64,000 bases of DNA from Streptosporangium sp. NBC_01495. GTDB lineage: Bacteria > Actinomycetota > Actinomycetes > Streptosporangiales > Streptosporangiaceae. The DNA is taken from contig NZ_CP109431.1 in the NCBI RefSeq assembly GCF_036250735.1, forward strand, positions 124,001 to 188,000. Direction: 5' to 3'. The notes beneath the pieces were generated by a model. It searched no databases. It had not been told where the DNA came from and worked only from the letters and a program-made list of their open reading frames with translations. A program made the translations under genes and the position numbers. This document shows, piece by piece, positions 15,750 through 24,157 of this stretch (the first letter of the stretch is position 1; each line of letters opens with the position of its first letter).

Positions 15750-16546
15750 GGCGTCTCCGGTCGCGGCCGGGAAGCGACCGCACCAATCCAGGTGCGGCGC
15801 CACTCCTTGCGCATCCGCCGATCGGTCTCACTCCAGCCCGGCATATGCATGTGCAACAGCCGCTGATGTTCTGCCTGGCCGAGACGACGGCCGGCAGCGA
15901 CATGGCACAGCTCGCGCAGCAGCAGGAATTTCACCGCGGTCGACTCCAGCTGGAACACCGCCCAGTGCAAGATCACCTGAGGGGTGGAGCCGAGTCGTAC
16001 CTTGGCCAGCGTCTCGCCGAGGTCGACGGCCCGGTAGGTGACTGGGGTGTGGATGCCGCAGCGGTTCTGCCAGTAGTGGCCGGTCTGCTGAAACAAGCTC
16101 GGGTTGTTGATCCAGGCGATGCCTCGCTGGCTGTACCAGGTGATGAGTGCGGTCGCGTCGCCGGCGTGGTCGGTGTGCAGTCGCAACCATCCGGCGGGGC
16201 CGTCCTCGAGTTCGACCGGTGCCCCCGCGGCGACGATGCGCAGTCGATGGGAGCGGCCCATCCAGGGAAATCCTTCGCCACCGACCAGTTCCTTCGTCGG
16301 GTGCTCCGGCGCCCATTCACGGGCGGTGCGTACCGTGCGGGCGATCTTCATCTCCTGGCGGCGGATCGCGCCCACCACGTCGTCGACGGCTACGCCGGCG
16401 GGAACGGTCACGGTGATCGAGGCGTCCAGTTCGACGGCGACTTTGAGGTTGCCGCCGTGCTGAATGACCACGCGCCAGGTCCAGGCGCTGGTGATGGCTT
16501 TCAGGGCGGTTTCGTAGGCGGTGGCATCGGGTGTCTGCGAAGACAT
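15740..16546 (-). CDS. YgjP/SprT-like metallopeptidase-related protein with degenerate HEXXH
   Basis: A 268-residue protein resembling the YgjP (DUF45) family. An N-terminal beta-rich part contains GGEGFPWMGRSHRLRIVAAG, and the C-terminal part has the catalytic-type helix with AEHQRLLHMHMPGW after it. The expected HELxH is RELCH, so the first zinc-binding His is Arg; a conventional peptidase activity is doubtful. The family is often found next to type I restriction genes or in conflict loci. ATG 16546 has AAGAG upstream. It is the first gene of the cluster that continues with the PP-loop and Mom-like genes. Confidence 0.6.
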   Translation of the reverse strand: MSSQTPDATAYETALKAITSAWTWRVVIQHGGNLKVAVELDASITVTVPAGVAVDDVVGAIRRQEMKIARTVRTAREWAPEHPTKELVGGEGFPWMGRSHRLRIVAAGAPVELEDGPAGWLRLHTDHAGDATALITWYSQRGIAWINNPSLFQQTGHYWQNRCGIHTPVTYRAVDLGETLAKVRLGSTPQVILHWAVFQLESTAVKFLLLRELCHVAAGRRLGQAEHQRLLHMHMPGWSETDRRMRKEWRRTWIGAVASRPRPETPCG

Positions 16547-16857
16547 CGGTGCTCTTTCTGGGTGTGAGGGTCGACGGTGGCGCAGGTGAGAGAACCTCTG
16601 TTTGTGATGCGGGGTGGTTGCGATGCGAACGCGGGTTTCACGAGCTGGGCGTCGCGGAAGCTGTGGCCGGGCCTCAGGGGTATGGCGATTCACGAGGGGC
16701 GATGACCACGCGGGCAGTGCATTTCCTGCTTGGAGGCTGGCTTTTCTCCGAGACGTCCGGTGTGGTGATCAACTCGGTGAACCGCGGTCGTCGACGCACG
16801 GGATTTGGAGTCGATACAGTGCCCCAGCGCTCGACCAGGCGTTCGTGGACGATGTAC
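16547..16857. other. Intergenic stretch
   Basis: About 310 bases without a credible gene between two minus-strand genes. It should hold the promoter for the modification cluster (15740-16546 and leftward), but I cannot place -35 and -10 boxes with confidence. Confidence 0.35.
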
Positions 16858-17595
16858 TCACCCTCGCCGAGCGGTGTCGCCTTCGCCGGATTCCAGTTCC
16901 CGGGGGTGGTGCTCTGTCAGTTCCTGCGAGTGGCGCTCCGGCGAGTCGGCGAGCATCATCCCGCCGAGACGTTCGGTCAGAATCTGGCGAGCCAAGGTGT
17001 CGTCGGGCTGGTCGTCGAGATTGACGGCAAAAGGTTCGCCGTTCATCAGCCCGAACACCACTTTGTTGCCCGGCTCGTAGCTGGCGATGCCTCCGAATCC
17101 GACCAGCCGGTCACCGTACTCGACATGGGTGAGCACGCTCATCCGGGCGTCTTCGATGGGAAAGGGACGACCCGACCAGTCAAGGCCACTGATCGGCACC
17201 TGTGCCAGCACTTGGTGCGCTACTGCTGCGTACAGGGCATGCCGGGCCTGCCGCTCACTGGGGTAGACCGAGGACTCCGAGACGCGGCCCGGCGCGTAGA
17301 TCACCCACTGGTCCTCTTGCGGCCGTGGCAGCCCCTGTCCCGCGGGGATCAGGTGGAGGGAGTAGTCCGATCCGGGGAAGGTCTCCACCGCGGCGGCGAG
17401 CAGCCGCTGGTGCTCGGGCATGTCGGCAAAGAAGGAGTGGGTGTGCGTGCGCAACACCTCCATCAGCCACGCGTCTCCTTCCCAGACACGCGACTGCATG
17501 TAGAAGGGCATGAGCGCCTCGCTGTAGTCGGTGTAAGAGACCGAATCCGCGCAATGATCGATCTTGATGGTTCTTCGGTAGCGATCGGACGTCAT
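16858..17595 (-). CDS. Hypothetical protein
   Basis: A 245-residue protein (MTSDRYRRTIKIDHCADSVS) of unknown function, probably cytoplasmic and mixed alpha/beta. It includes MEVLRTHTHSFFADMPEHQR and VVFGLMNGEPFAVNLDDQPD, with a charged C-terminal tail. The ATG 17595 has a good AGGAAAGGG site upstream. No motif or neighbour fixes a role. Confidence 0.65.
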   Translation of the reverse strand: MTSDRYRRTIKIDHCADSVSYTDYSEALMPFYMQSRVWEGDAWLMEVLRTHTHSFFADMPEHQRLLAAAVETFPGSDYSLHLIPAGQGLPRPQEDQWVIYAPGRVSESSVYPSERQARHALYAAVAHQVLAQVPISGLDWSGRPFPIEDARMSVLTHVEYGDRLVGFGGIASYEPGNKVVFGLMNGEPFAVNLDDQPDDTLARQILTERLGGMMLADSPERHSQELTEHHPRELESGEGDTARRG

Positions 17596-17787
17596 GAGTT
17601 CCCTTTCCTGAGGGCGTTGAGCATGCGAACGTCAAGCCCGGACGGGCGCTTCGTATTGCGGGAAATGCCAGAGGACAGAAGCGGTGTGCCGGAAGCGAGG
17701 TAGGCGCGGAGCTCAGCGCCAGGTCACGGCGAGTTCTGGCCTCGTCGGTGAGCTGCTCTGCCGGGAAGAGGAGTCGCTGGCCGCGCT

Positions 17788-17822
17788 GCTCAGGGCGGGG
17801 CCGTCAAACCCGGCCCCGATGC
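17788..17822 (-). terminator. GC-rich hairpin, possible terminator
   Basis: CGGGGCC and GGCCCCG form a seven-pair stem around GTCAAACCC in the 289-base gap downstream of the gene at 17885. No strong T run follows on the minus strand, so termination is only possible. Confidence 0.35.
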
Positions 17823-17884
17823 TGCGGCGAGCAACGCGGATCAGGTTCGCCGCGGCGTACGGTACTTCCTTGCCGAGGCGATGA

Positions 17885-18976
17885 TCAGCAGTGCACGGCG
17901 AGGTCGTTGGCGCAATTCAGTGAGGGAATGATCCAGCTCCAACGGTCCGCGAGGGGGCCCGGCAGTCGCACGTCGTAGAGGGAGTAATCCTCTTCGCTTT
18001 CCTGCTTGCGTCGGATCTTGAAATAGATCCGGACGGCTTCACCGTCCTCCTCAGGCGGCGTGGCGGGCACGTCGATGCTGTCCTCGTCAGTGATCCGATA
18101 CCAGGTGCTGCGGATCTGTGCCGCCAGCGCGACAATCGCTTCCTGCTCGGAGGCGTACAGCGTGACCTCGGCGTCATGGCGGGCATCGGTGCCGTGTCGC
18201 AGGATCCACACGGTGGTCGTTGTGAGCGTGGCGGCGACCAGCGCCGGGATCGTCACCGCGTGCAGTCGGTACCGCTCGTCGGGGACTGCGCGGAAGAACA
18301 TCTCGACCGCGTCCTGGTCGCTGTGCGGCGGGGTCATCGGCAAGGTCGCGTCCTGCTGATCGGTGACTCGATACCAGCGCTCGCGAACCTCGATCGCCAA
18401 ATACCTGATGGCGTCCTTATAGGAAGGGTGCAGAACGACGTAACCGTGGCTGCCGCCGTCGAACTTGAGGATCCACACGAGACGGTCCTGCTGCGCCGGC
18501 ACCGCAAGCGGATCAGCGCCGGACAACGGGATGCGCCACACCCCCTGCTCGGCGTCGCGACGCCATCCGGCCTGGGTGAGCACATCAGGGGTGACGCCGA
18601 AAGACAATGCGGCGGCGAGGTCCTCTTCAAGAGCGACGACGTCGAAGCTCGGCCGTCTGGACCTGTTGTCGTCGCGGTGCCAGATGGTGCGATCGCAGTC
18701 GTAGATGGCGATCAGACCAACGTGATGCCGAGGGCAGAGATCCACCATGTGTGCGTCGAGCTGGACACTGATCTCGTGGGCGCCGGGAAGCGAGGTGCGG
18801 ATCAGGTAGGTGACGGCGGTGACCCGATAGTGCAGATGTTCGGCACGGGCGGTGTCGGCAGCCTGCCGCGCCCGGTTGGCGCGATCGGCCGCAATCGCCC
18901 GCAGGTCAAGGGCTGGATCGGTCTCGACTGAAAGATCCTGGCCGGGGTGTCTGGCAAGGCGGCACTGGGCGATCAC
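17885..18976 (-). CDS. Hypothetical protein with internal duplication
   Basis: A 363-residue protein with two parts. The N-terminal about 130 residues (NRARQAADTARAEHLHYRVT, DCDRTIWHRDD) are clearly homologous to the separate protein at 21621-22103. The C-terminal part holds two copies of a domain of about 75 residues. Copy 1 contains SYKDAIRYLAIEVRERWYRV and copy 2 contains SEQEAIVALAAQIRSTWYRI, each followed by a segment with TPP and an acidic stretch. No known family is recognised. The GTG 18976 overlaps the upstream stop by four bases (GTGA). Confidence 0.65.
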   Translation of the reverse strand: MIAQCRLARHPGQDLSVETDPALDLRAIAADRANRARQAADTARAEHLHYRVTAVTYLIRTSLPGAHEISVQLDAHMVDLCPRHHVGLIAIYDCDRTIWHRDDNRSRRPSFDVVALEEDLAAALSFGVTPDVLTQAGWRRDAEQGVWRIPLSGADPLAVPAQQDRLVWILKFDGGSHGYVVLHPSYKDAIRYLAIEVRERWYRVTDQQDATLPMTPPHSDQDAVEMFFRAVPDERYRLHAVTIPALVAATLTTTTVWILRHGTDARHDAEVTLYASEQEAIVALAAQIRSTWYRITDEDSIDVPATPPEEDGEAVRIYFKIRRKQESEEDYSLYDVRLPGPLADRWSWIIPSLNCANDLAVHC

Positions 18977-19758
18977 GGTGTTTCCTCTTCGCCGTACTCA
19001 CGCATGAGGGCGGCATGGGCGCGACCGACGAGGTCGAGCTGACGGGTGCTGCGATTTTCCTTGGCGGTGCCGAACGTTTCGGCTGCGGTGCGGACCAGGC
19101 ACTCGACCTCATCCGGTGTGAACTGGGCGGCGATGCCGTGCAGCGGAGCGGGCACGATCGCATTGGTGGCCCGAGCCTGGTTGCTGTCGTCAAACACGAT
19201 GGTGTCGCCGACGTCGACCCGGACGGGCACGGTGGAATCGACTCGGCACAGTGTCGTCCAGGTCTCGTCCAGATCAACGGAGACGCGGACGGCCCCAGTG
19301 CGGTGATGGAGGTAGGCGAAGATAGCGACGCCGCCGATGGACAGGCACGGCAAGGTCATGTCGTTGATCTTGGGTAGGAACTCGGCGATCCGGTTGGCCG
19401 CGTCGCAGTAGTCGGGGCTTAACGGCTCATAGGCGGCCGGGAAGACCATGATCACCGCTTCGAGGACTTGTTGCTGCTCGGCGTAGGGCAAACCGGCGAA
19501 TACGTCGTTGTCCTTTCTGCGTGCGTGAGCGTGGCGTCGGCGGTGCGGTACCGCCTTCGCGGCGGCCGCGTGCACCGCGGTGCGCACGAGAGGGTAGATG
19601 TCGTCGCTCTTGGCGTCCCGGGCGATCTCGCGGGAGAGGGTGTCGAGTGCTTGAGCGAGGGTGCCACCAGCGGTGAGGCACACTCGCGCGGTCTGTGCGG
19701 GAGCCGGTATAGGGATGAAAGGGCCCGAGACGGGGTCCGGGGTGTCTTGGGGCGACAT
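18973..19758 (-). CDS. Hypothetical protein
   Basis: A 261-residue protein (MSPQDTPDPVSGPFIPIPAP) with a proline-rich N-terminus, a basic His/Arg-rich stretch (PHRRRHAHARRK, about residue 71) and a C-terminal alpha/beta domain with FAYLHHRTGAVRVSVDLDET. The latter resembles small ligand-binding modules only loosely. It is coupled by GTGA overlap to the downstream gene. Function unknown. Confidence 0.6.
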   Translation of the reverse strand: MSPQDTPDPVSGPFIPIPAPAQTARVCLTAGGTLAQALDTLSREIARDAKSDDIYPLVRTAVHAAAAKAVPHRRRHAHARRKDNDVFAGLPYAEQQQVLEAVIMVFPAAYEPLSPDYCDAANRIAEFLPKINDMTLPCLSIGGVAIFAYLHHRTGAVRVSVDLDETWTTLCRVDSTVPVRVDVGDTIVFDDSNQARATNAIVPAPLHGIAAQFTPDEVECLVRTAAETFGTAKENRSTRQLDLVGRAHAALMREYGEEETP

Positions 19759-19770
19759 ATGTGAAACTTC

Positions 19771-20283
19771 CTATTCCTCACGATCGTCTTCGTCTGTGTC
19801 TGGCGCGGCGTACCCCAGGGCGCGGCGGCACTCAGCGCAGCGCGGGCCGGGTTCGCCCGGGTGCTGGTCAGCCCGCCACGGGTGCGCGTCACCAGCGAGG
19901 CGGTTGGCGCGGCGGTTGCGCTGCTCCTTCGGCGGGTTGGCCGTCATCACCCAGAACGGCGCGTTAGAAATCGGGAGGAACCGCAGCCAAATGACCCCCC
20001 TCGCTCGGAGGGCCCGCAGCCACTCCAGGGGGATGGCGTCGCCCTCGAAGACGGGCTTGGCCAGCAGCACGTCCAGCCGCAGGTAATACATGTCTCCTGC
20101 GGGCGGGGCGTTCTGCCCGTGGGCGAGGATCACGGCCTCGGTCCCGCCGCTGAACCGCAAGCAGCTGCCGTCGCCGGCGATCTCCAGGGCGGCGTCCGGG
20201 TCGGCTGCGGCTGCGGTCTCCGCGTGCTCCAGCACCTCCGCCAGGTTGAACGACACCTCGCGGCGTTCTCTTGCTTCTCTCAC
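19771..20283 (-). CDS. Hypothetical protein with CxxC tail module
   Basis: A 170-residue protein. The N-terminal two thirds form a mixed alpha/beta domain with no name. The last about 40 residues (AGDAHPWRADQHPGEPGPRC, then AECRRALG) are homologous to the tail of the neighbouring protein at 20280-20546, including a CxxC-like pair; this is probably a small zinc-binding or protein-interaction module. GTG 20283 overlaps the upstream stop (GTGA) and has AAGGAG eight nt upstream. Confidence 0.6.
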   Translation of the reverse strand: MREARERREVSFNLAEVLEHAETAAAADPDAALEIAGDGSCLRFSGGTEAVILAHGQNAPPAGDMYYLRLDVLLAKPVFEGDAIPLEWLRALRARGVIWLRFLPISNAPFWVMTANPPKEQRNRRANRLAGDAHPWRADQHPGEPGPRCAECRRALGYAAPDTDEDDREE

Positions 20284-20546
20284 TGTTCTGCTCCTTCGGG
20301 CTTGTCCTCATCGATGTCGGGCGGGGCCTGGACCAGCACCCGGCCGCACCTGGCGCAGGTCAGGGCGGGGTCGCCCGGCATCTGGTTGACCGTCCACGGG
20401 TGCACGTCGCCGGCGCGGTGACCGGCGTCGACCAGGTCCTGCGCATTCGTGTGCGATAGACAGCCAGGCGCGCACAGCACGTGTGTGTCGTCCACCTGGT
20501 AAGCGATCGGCTCAGGGCCATGCCGGTGCGGGGACAGGCTGAACAT
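20280..20546 (-). CDS. Small CxxC protein
   Basis: An 88-residue protein that starts at ATG 20546, chosen for GAGGAGG eight nt upstream; an in-frame ATG at 20570 lacks such a site. It has CAPGC near the middle and CARC near the C-terminus, preceded by GDVHPWTVNQMPGDPALT, the same module as in the next gene. A small zinc-binding protein is likely; the role is unknown. Confidence 0.6.
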   Translation of the reverse strand: MFSLSPHRHGPEPIAYQVDDTHVLCAPGCLSHTNAQDLVDAGHRAGDVHPWTVNQMPGDPALTCARCGRVLVQAPPDIDEDKPEGAEQ

Positions 20547-20901
20547 GGCTGAAGCCTCCTCGTGGGTCATGACAGGAAGAGAAGGTGGGGACAACTGAAC
20601 TCGGTTGGAAATCGCGGTGGACGCGCGAGCAAACGCTGAAAAGCCGGAGAGCCGGGGCGCAACTGGTCGCGTGCCCACGCAGGATGGCGGGTCGGGTTGC
20701 CCATCTCGGGAGCGCCGCACGCTATGGCACGGGGTACCGACTCAGCTCGTGGTTCCTGCCGCCGACCCATGCCCGGGGGCGGGCGCAGCATAAGAGCAGG
20801 CGCGCACGGTCACCGTCGGCGGCTCGACGGTGACGGTTATGGCATGCCCGTCCGTGGATAGGTCCATGTCGAGTCGCCGTCGCGGAGCTGGTGGCAGCGG
20901 C
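20547..20901. other. Intergenic stretch with small inverted repeat
   Basis: No firm gene. A nine-base inverted repeat (GTCACCGTC and GACGGTGAC, about 20809-20835) overlaps a possible 41-codon minus-strand frame (MDLSTDGHAITVTVEPPTVT) without a ribosome-binding site; I do not call it a gene. Confidence 0.35.
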
Positions 20902-21624
20902 TCAGTCGACCTTGATGAACCAGCGGGGAATCTCGTTGGCAGTCCAGTAGGTCATCTGGCCGCTGGAGTTTTTCAGCGTGACCCATGTTCGGAACTCACC
21001 GTGGTGCGTGGTGTCCTCGATGGTGGTGACCCAGCCGATCGCGCCGCAATTGTCGGACTTGGCGTTCTTCATGAGCCGATTCCCTACGGCGAGGGGGACG
21101 GTGACCCAGGGCCCTGACCAGGGCACGTATTTGACCATGATGGTGGGGGCTCCGGGGGTAGGCTCGCAGGCCCGCTCCATCAAAATCCGCAGAATCTCGA
21201 CGCGGATTCTGGGGTACAGCGAGTGTGGTGGTCGTTTCGCGCAGCCGGCGAAGCGGTACTTCAGCACATCGTCTTCAGGGCCGGGGTGTCCGCGTCCCTC
21301 AGGCGTTTCGGCCAGGAAGCGGGCGGCGAACATCGCAACGCGTTTGGCTGTCCTGGCGGTTTCCCGGGCGGTAGCGGGGACGGGTTCGGCAAGGCGCTCC
21401 AGCACTTGGATACCGACGTTGGAGACATCGCCGTCGTCCCATATGACCGCCTGCAGGGCGTTCTTGGGGCCTGCCAGGATCCCGTAGGTGGTTCCTTTAC
21501 GTCTTTTGCGAGGCTCGTCGTGGTTGCGGAGCACGACCCGGCTGCCGTCAGCGAAGAACGTCCGCTCAGGTTCGGTCGCGGTCGTGGGATATGTACGGTC
21601 CTGAGGGAGCGGAATCACATTCAT
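20902..21624 (-). CDS. Hypothetical protein
   Basis: A 240-residue protein starting at ATG 21624, which overlaps the upstream stop by four bases. The N-terminal half contains FFADGSRVVLRNHDEPRKRR and VIWDDGDVSNVGIQVLERLA, suggesting a small beta-barrel. The C-terminal third (GNRLMKNAKSDNCGAIGWVT) is another beta-rich unit. No catalytic motif is seen. It is co-transcribed with the two genes to its right. Confidence 0.6.
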   Translation of the reverse strand: MNVIPLPQDRTYPTTATEPERTFFADGSRVVLRNHDEPRKRRKGTTYGILAGPKNALQAVIWDDGDVSNVGIQVLERLAEPVPATARETARTAKRVAMFAARFLAETPEGRGHPGPEDDVLKYRFAGCAKRPPHSLYPRIRVEILRILMERACEPTPGAPTIMVKYVPWSGPWVTVPLAVGNRLMKNAKSDNCGAIGWVTTIEDTTHHGEFRTWVTLKNSSGQMTYWTANEIPRWFIKVD

Positions 21625-22103
21625 GAGGCGGGTGCGCATCGCGGCAGGTCGATATCGCGGATGTAGAAGTCGAACGGTCTGCGTGTCCAGCCGACCTCGT
21701 CCAGAACCCGATCGCAGACGTCGAAGCACAGCGCGTCCGTCAGGGTGTTCTCGATCTGCTCGCGAACCTGGCGCGGGAGGCCGATGCTGGGGACGTCCGC
21801 CTCGCGGTGCCAGACGGTGCATCCGTCGTGGACGGACACCAGGCTGACGCGGGAGCCGCGGGAGATATCAGAGATGGCATGGGAGAAGTCGGCTGCGATG
21901 CGGGACGCGTTCGGAAAACGCTCATGGATCCGGTGGGCGGCCAGGGCGAGGCACCACTGCAGATGCTCGCGCCGAGCTCGATCGGCGGCCTGCCGCGCCT
22001 GATTTATCAGATCGGCCAGAACTTCGTCCGGGCTCGAGGAGGTGTCAGCGTCGGTCATCTCAGGGTGCTCCCTATCGGAGGTCGCAGTGGATTGGATGGT
22101 CAC
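21621..22103 (-). CDS. Hypothetical protein, paralogue of the 17885 N-terminal domain
   Basis: A 160-residue protein whose body (NQARQAADRARREHLQWCLA, then VSVHDGCTVWHREADV) is homologous to the N-terminal domain of the protein at 17885-18976; the two probably arose by duplication. The fold starts with a long helix followed by an alpha/beta unit. GTG 22103 overlaps the upstream stop (GTGA). Function unknown. Confidence 0.6.
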   Translation of the reverse strand: MTIQSTATSDREHPEMTDADTSSSPDEVLADLINQARQAADRARREHLQWCLALAAHRIHERFPNASRIAADFSHAISDISRGSRVSLVSVHDGCTVWHREADVPSIGLPRQVREQIENTLTDALCFDVCDRVLDEVGWTRRPFDFYIRDIDLPRCAPAS

Positions 22104-22489
22104 TGCCTCGGCGTCTCCTGGGCAAGAATCCCGGCGGCGTGAATAGCCTCGACCGCGAACATGCGCTGCACGTCAGGGACCATGTAGCCGCTGACATGCT
22201 TGTTGTAGCCCTCCAGGTGCTGCTGAAGCGCCTCCCACATCTCGTCGGTGAGCTCGACGCCGTGGCGCTGTCGCAGGTGGCCTGCGAAGTAGTCACGGTC
22301 GAGGTGGGCGACGGCGAATTCACCGATATCAGCCAGGTCGACGAGCGCAGCCTCGGCGTCCCCGTGGTAGACCTTCTCGATCAGCTGGCGCATCCTCTCG
22401 GATCGGAGCGCCTCAGTGGGCGGACCGGCCGGCGGAGGGATCGTGATCTTCGACGGCACAGAGGATCCGGTCGGGTTGGCACTGGTCAT
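22100..22489 (-). CDS. Hypothetical helical protein
   Basis: A 129-residue, mostly helical protein (ERMRQLIEKVYHGDAEAALV, DEMWEALQQHLEGYNKHVSG) with a proline-rich N-terminus. The ATG 22489 has AAGGAG ten nt upstream. It is the first gene of a three-gene unit running left to 20902. No motif indicates a role. Confidence 0.6.
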   Translation of the reverse strand: MTSANPTGSSVPSKITIPPPAGPPTEALRSERMRQLIEKVYHGDAEAALVDLADIGEFAVAHLDRDYFAGHLRQRHGVELTDEMWEALQQHLEGYNKHVSGYMVPDVQRMFAVEAIHAAGILAQETPRQ

Positions 22490-22977
22490 TTCGGTGTACT
22501 CCTTGCACTGGTGAGGGCTGGTCAGCAGGTGTTCATGAGGGGGCGGGGTTCATGCTGCGGATTCGGCCATACGAGCGTCGTGGGTGCGTGCGGCGATGCC
22601 CGGTGGTGGGCCGGGCACGATCGCGTCGATGGCTCACGGGCCAGGTTGCTGCCGGCGAACCTGGGTGTGCCGTTGATGGTGACGTGGACGGTGAGGGGTG
22701 GAGTTTCTCCGCCAGAGCGCCTTCGTCCTTTGACTCAATGTCCAGGCATGCAGGGCGCCGTTTTCATGGTCCAGGCCGACGCTGATAAGGACGACGGTTC
22801 ACTTCGATTCAGTCCAGCGGGTCATGTGCCGGCATTTTGACGCGCATGCTTCAATGCAGCCTGGGATCTCCACCACTGTTTAGAGACTAACGCTCACCAC
22901 ATCCCTGCTTGCTTGCATATTTCCGCCGGAGCCTTCCCCTTATCTTGATTACGCGGCCACGGCGAAGAGATCGATTA
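22490..22977. other. Gene-poor, lower-GC interval
   Basis: No supported gene. The right half (about 22850-22977) is markedly less GC-rich than its surroundings and continues into the small gene at 22978. A minus-strand frame with LTVHVTINGTPRFAG exists near 22700 but has no start or ribosome-binding site. Confidence 0.4.
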
Positions 22978-23163
22978 CTACAACATCTTGTTGATGCTGT
23001 CTTCGATGACCTTGTAGGCCAGAGAAATACCGAGATTCCGATCCCGGCTTAAAACGTTTCTGAGAATGGCTATCACCTTTTCCTCGTCATCGTCCTGAAC
23101 GGCGGCACTAAGCTCCTCCTGAAGCCTTTTGACGTACTCCTCATAGCTTTCGCTGTCACTCAT
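22978..23163 (-). CDS. Small acidic helical protein
   Basis: A 61-residue protein (MSDSESYEEYVKRLQEELSA, then LSRDRNLGISLAYKVIEDSI) predicted as two or three helices and strongly acidic at the N-terminus. ATG 23163 has GAGGGA upstream. Its codon use is less GC-rich than its neighbours', which suggests separate acquisition. A strong terminator just upstream (23270-23306) means it should have its own promoter in 23164-23269. Function unknown. Confidence 0.6.
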   Translation of the reverse strand: MSDSESYEEYVKRLQEELSAAVQDDDEEKVIAILRNVLSRDRNLGISLAYKVIEDSINKML

Positions 23164-23269
23164 GAACTTCCCTCAGGGTTTCCACTCGAACATCAGGAAA
23201 AACTCGATCACACAGGTGAGCCTGTTTAACATTTGACCTTCATATACGAAAATTGCAGGCGCAAAACGA

Positions 23270-23306
23270 GAGATCCCGCTCGATCACGGCGATCGAGCGG
23301 GATCTC
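23270..23306 (-). terminator. Strong factor-independent terminator
   Basis: Perfect 16-pair stem 23270-23285/23291-23306 with a five-base loop, followed on the minus strand by CTCGTTTTG. It ends transcription of the VWA gene at 23356. Confidence 0.85.
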
Positions 23307-23355
23307 CTACACGTCCTGGAACCGTCCAGCGATTGGCTCTTTCGAAGCTGAAGAA

Positions 23356-23964
23356 CTACCGGGTGGCGTCCCGTTCCTCTCTCGTGAAGGCGAACGAGCC
23401 GGTCTCGGTGCCGCGTGCCACCATGCTTCCGGCACGCCTCATGGACACCTGTGTGTCTTCGGTGGAGTGGCTGAGCGTCGTGTTCGGGTCGATGCCCATG
23501 CCACCGGCCGCCTGGAATGCGTCCTGGTTCGCCCCGAGGAACACGAACGTCCAGCCGTAGTGCTCCCTCTGACGGGTGATCCGCTTCTTCACCCGTTTCA
23601 ACGAATACTCACGCGAGGCATTCTCGAGACCGTCCGTCAGAATGACCACGATCACTTCATCGGGCTGGTCACCTTCGGGCATCTCGTTGAAGTGTTTCCG
23701 CATCCTGAGGATGCTGGCGCCGACTGCGTCCAGAAGCGCCGTACCACCGAACGGCTGCAACTGGAACCCGGAGACCTCCTCCAGCGGCCGGTATTCGAAC
23801 GCGACCTCCATCGTGGAGTTGAAGGGATACAGCGACACCGTTGTGTTACCAGGAAGCCGCCGCTGCTCGTCGATGAATGCGAGCAGGCCACCTTCAGCAT
23901 CGCTTCGGATTGTCTGCATGGAGCCCGACTGGTCGAGAATGATCGCGATGTGGCGCTTCTTCAT
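23356..23964 (-). CDS. VWA-domain protein
   Basis: A 202-residue stand-alone von Willebrand factor A domain. The metal-ion-dependent adhesion site is complete: DQSGSM (11-16), a threonine in FGGTALLDA (about 74-82) and TDGLENAS (about 110-117). Such domains bind protein partners through a divalent metal; in bacteria they often work with MoxR-type ATPases, PP2C phosphatases or in tellurite-resistance-like stress systems. A MoxR ATPase and a second VWA protein lie at 32154-34984 and a PP2C at 27411. No signal peptide is visible, so it is probably cytoplasmic. Confidence 0.85.
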   Translation of the reverse strand: MKKRHIAIILDQSGSMQTIRSDAEGGLLAFIDEQRRLPGNTTVSLYPFNSTMEVAFEYRPLEEVSGFQLQPFGGTALLDAVGASILRMRKHFNEMPEGDQPDEVIVVILTDGLENASREYSLKRVKKRITRQREHYGWTFVFLGANQDAFQAAGGMGIDPNTTLSHSTEDTQVSMRRAGSMVARGTETGSFAFTREERDATR

Positions 23965-24157
23965 TGGGAGATGTTCCTTCCAATCTGGTGAGGTGAAACG
24001 ATTAACAGCGGCGAGATCCTCGTAGAGATCGCAGCTGAATTGCTGATGCGAAGAAGGCTTCAGAGCGGTGAATGAACACCGTCAGCGGGTAGCCCTTTCT
24101 GGGGGGTCGGAGCTTTCAGGGCCAGCTGGTCAGTGGCGCACGAAATCCGGTCGCTGG

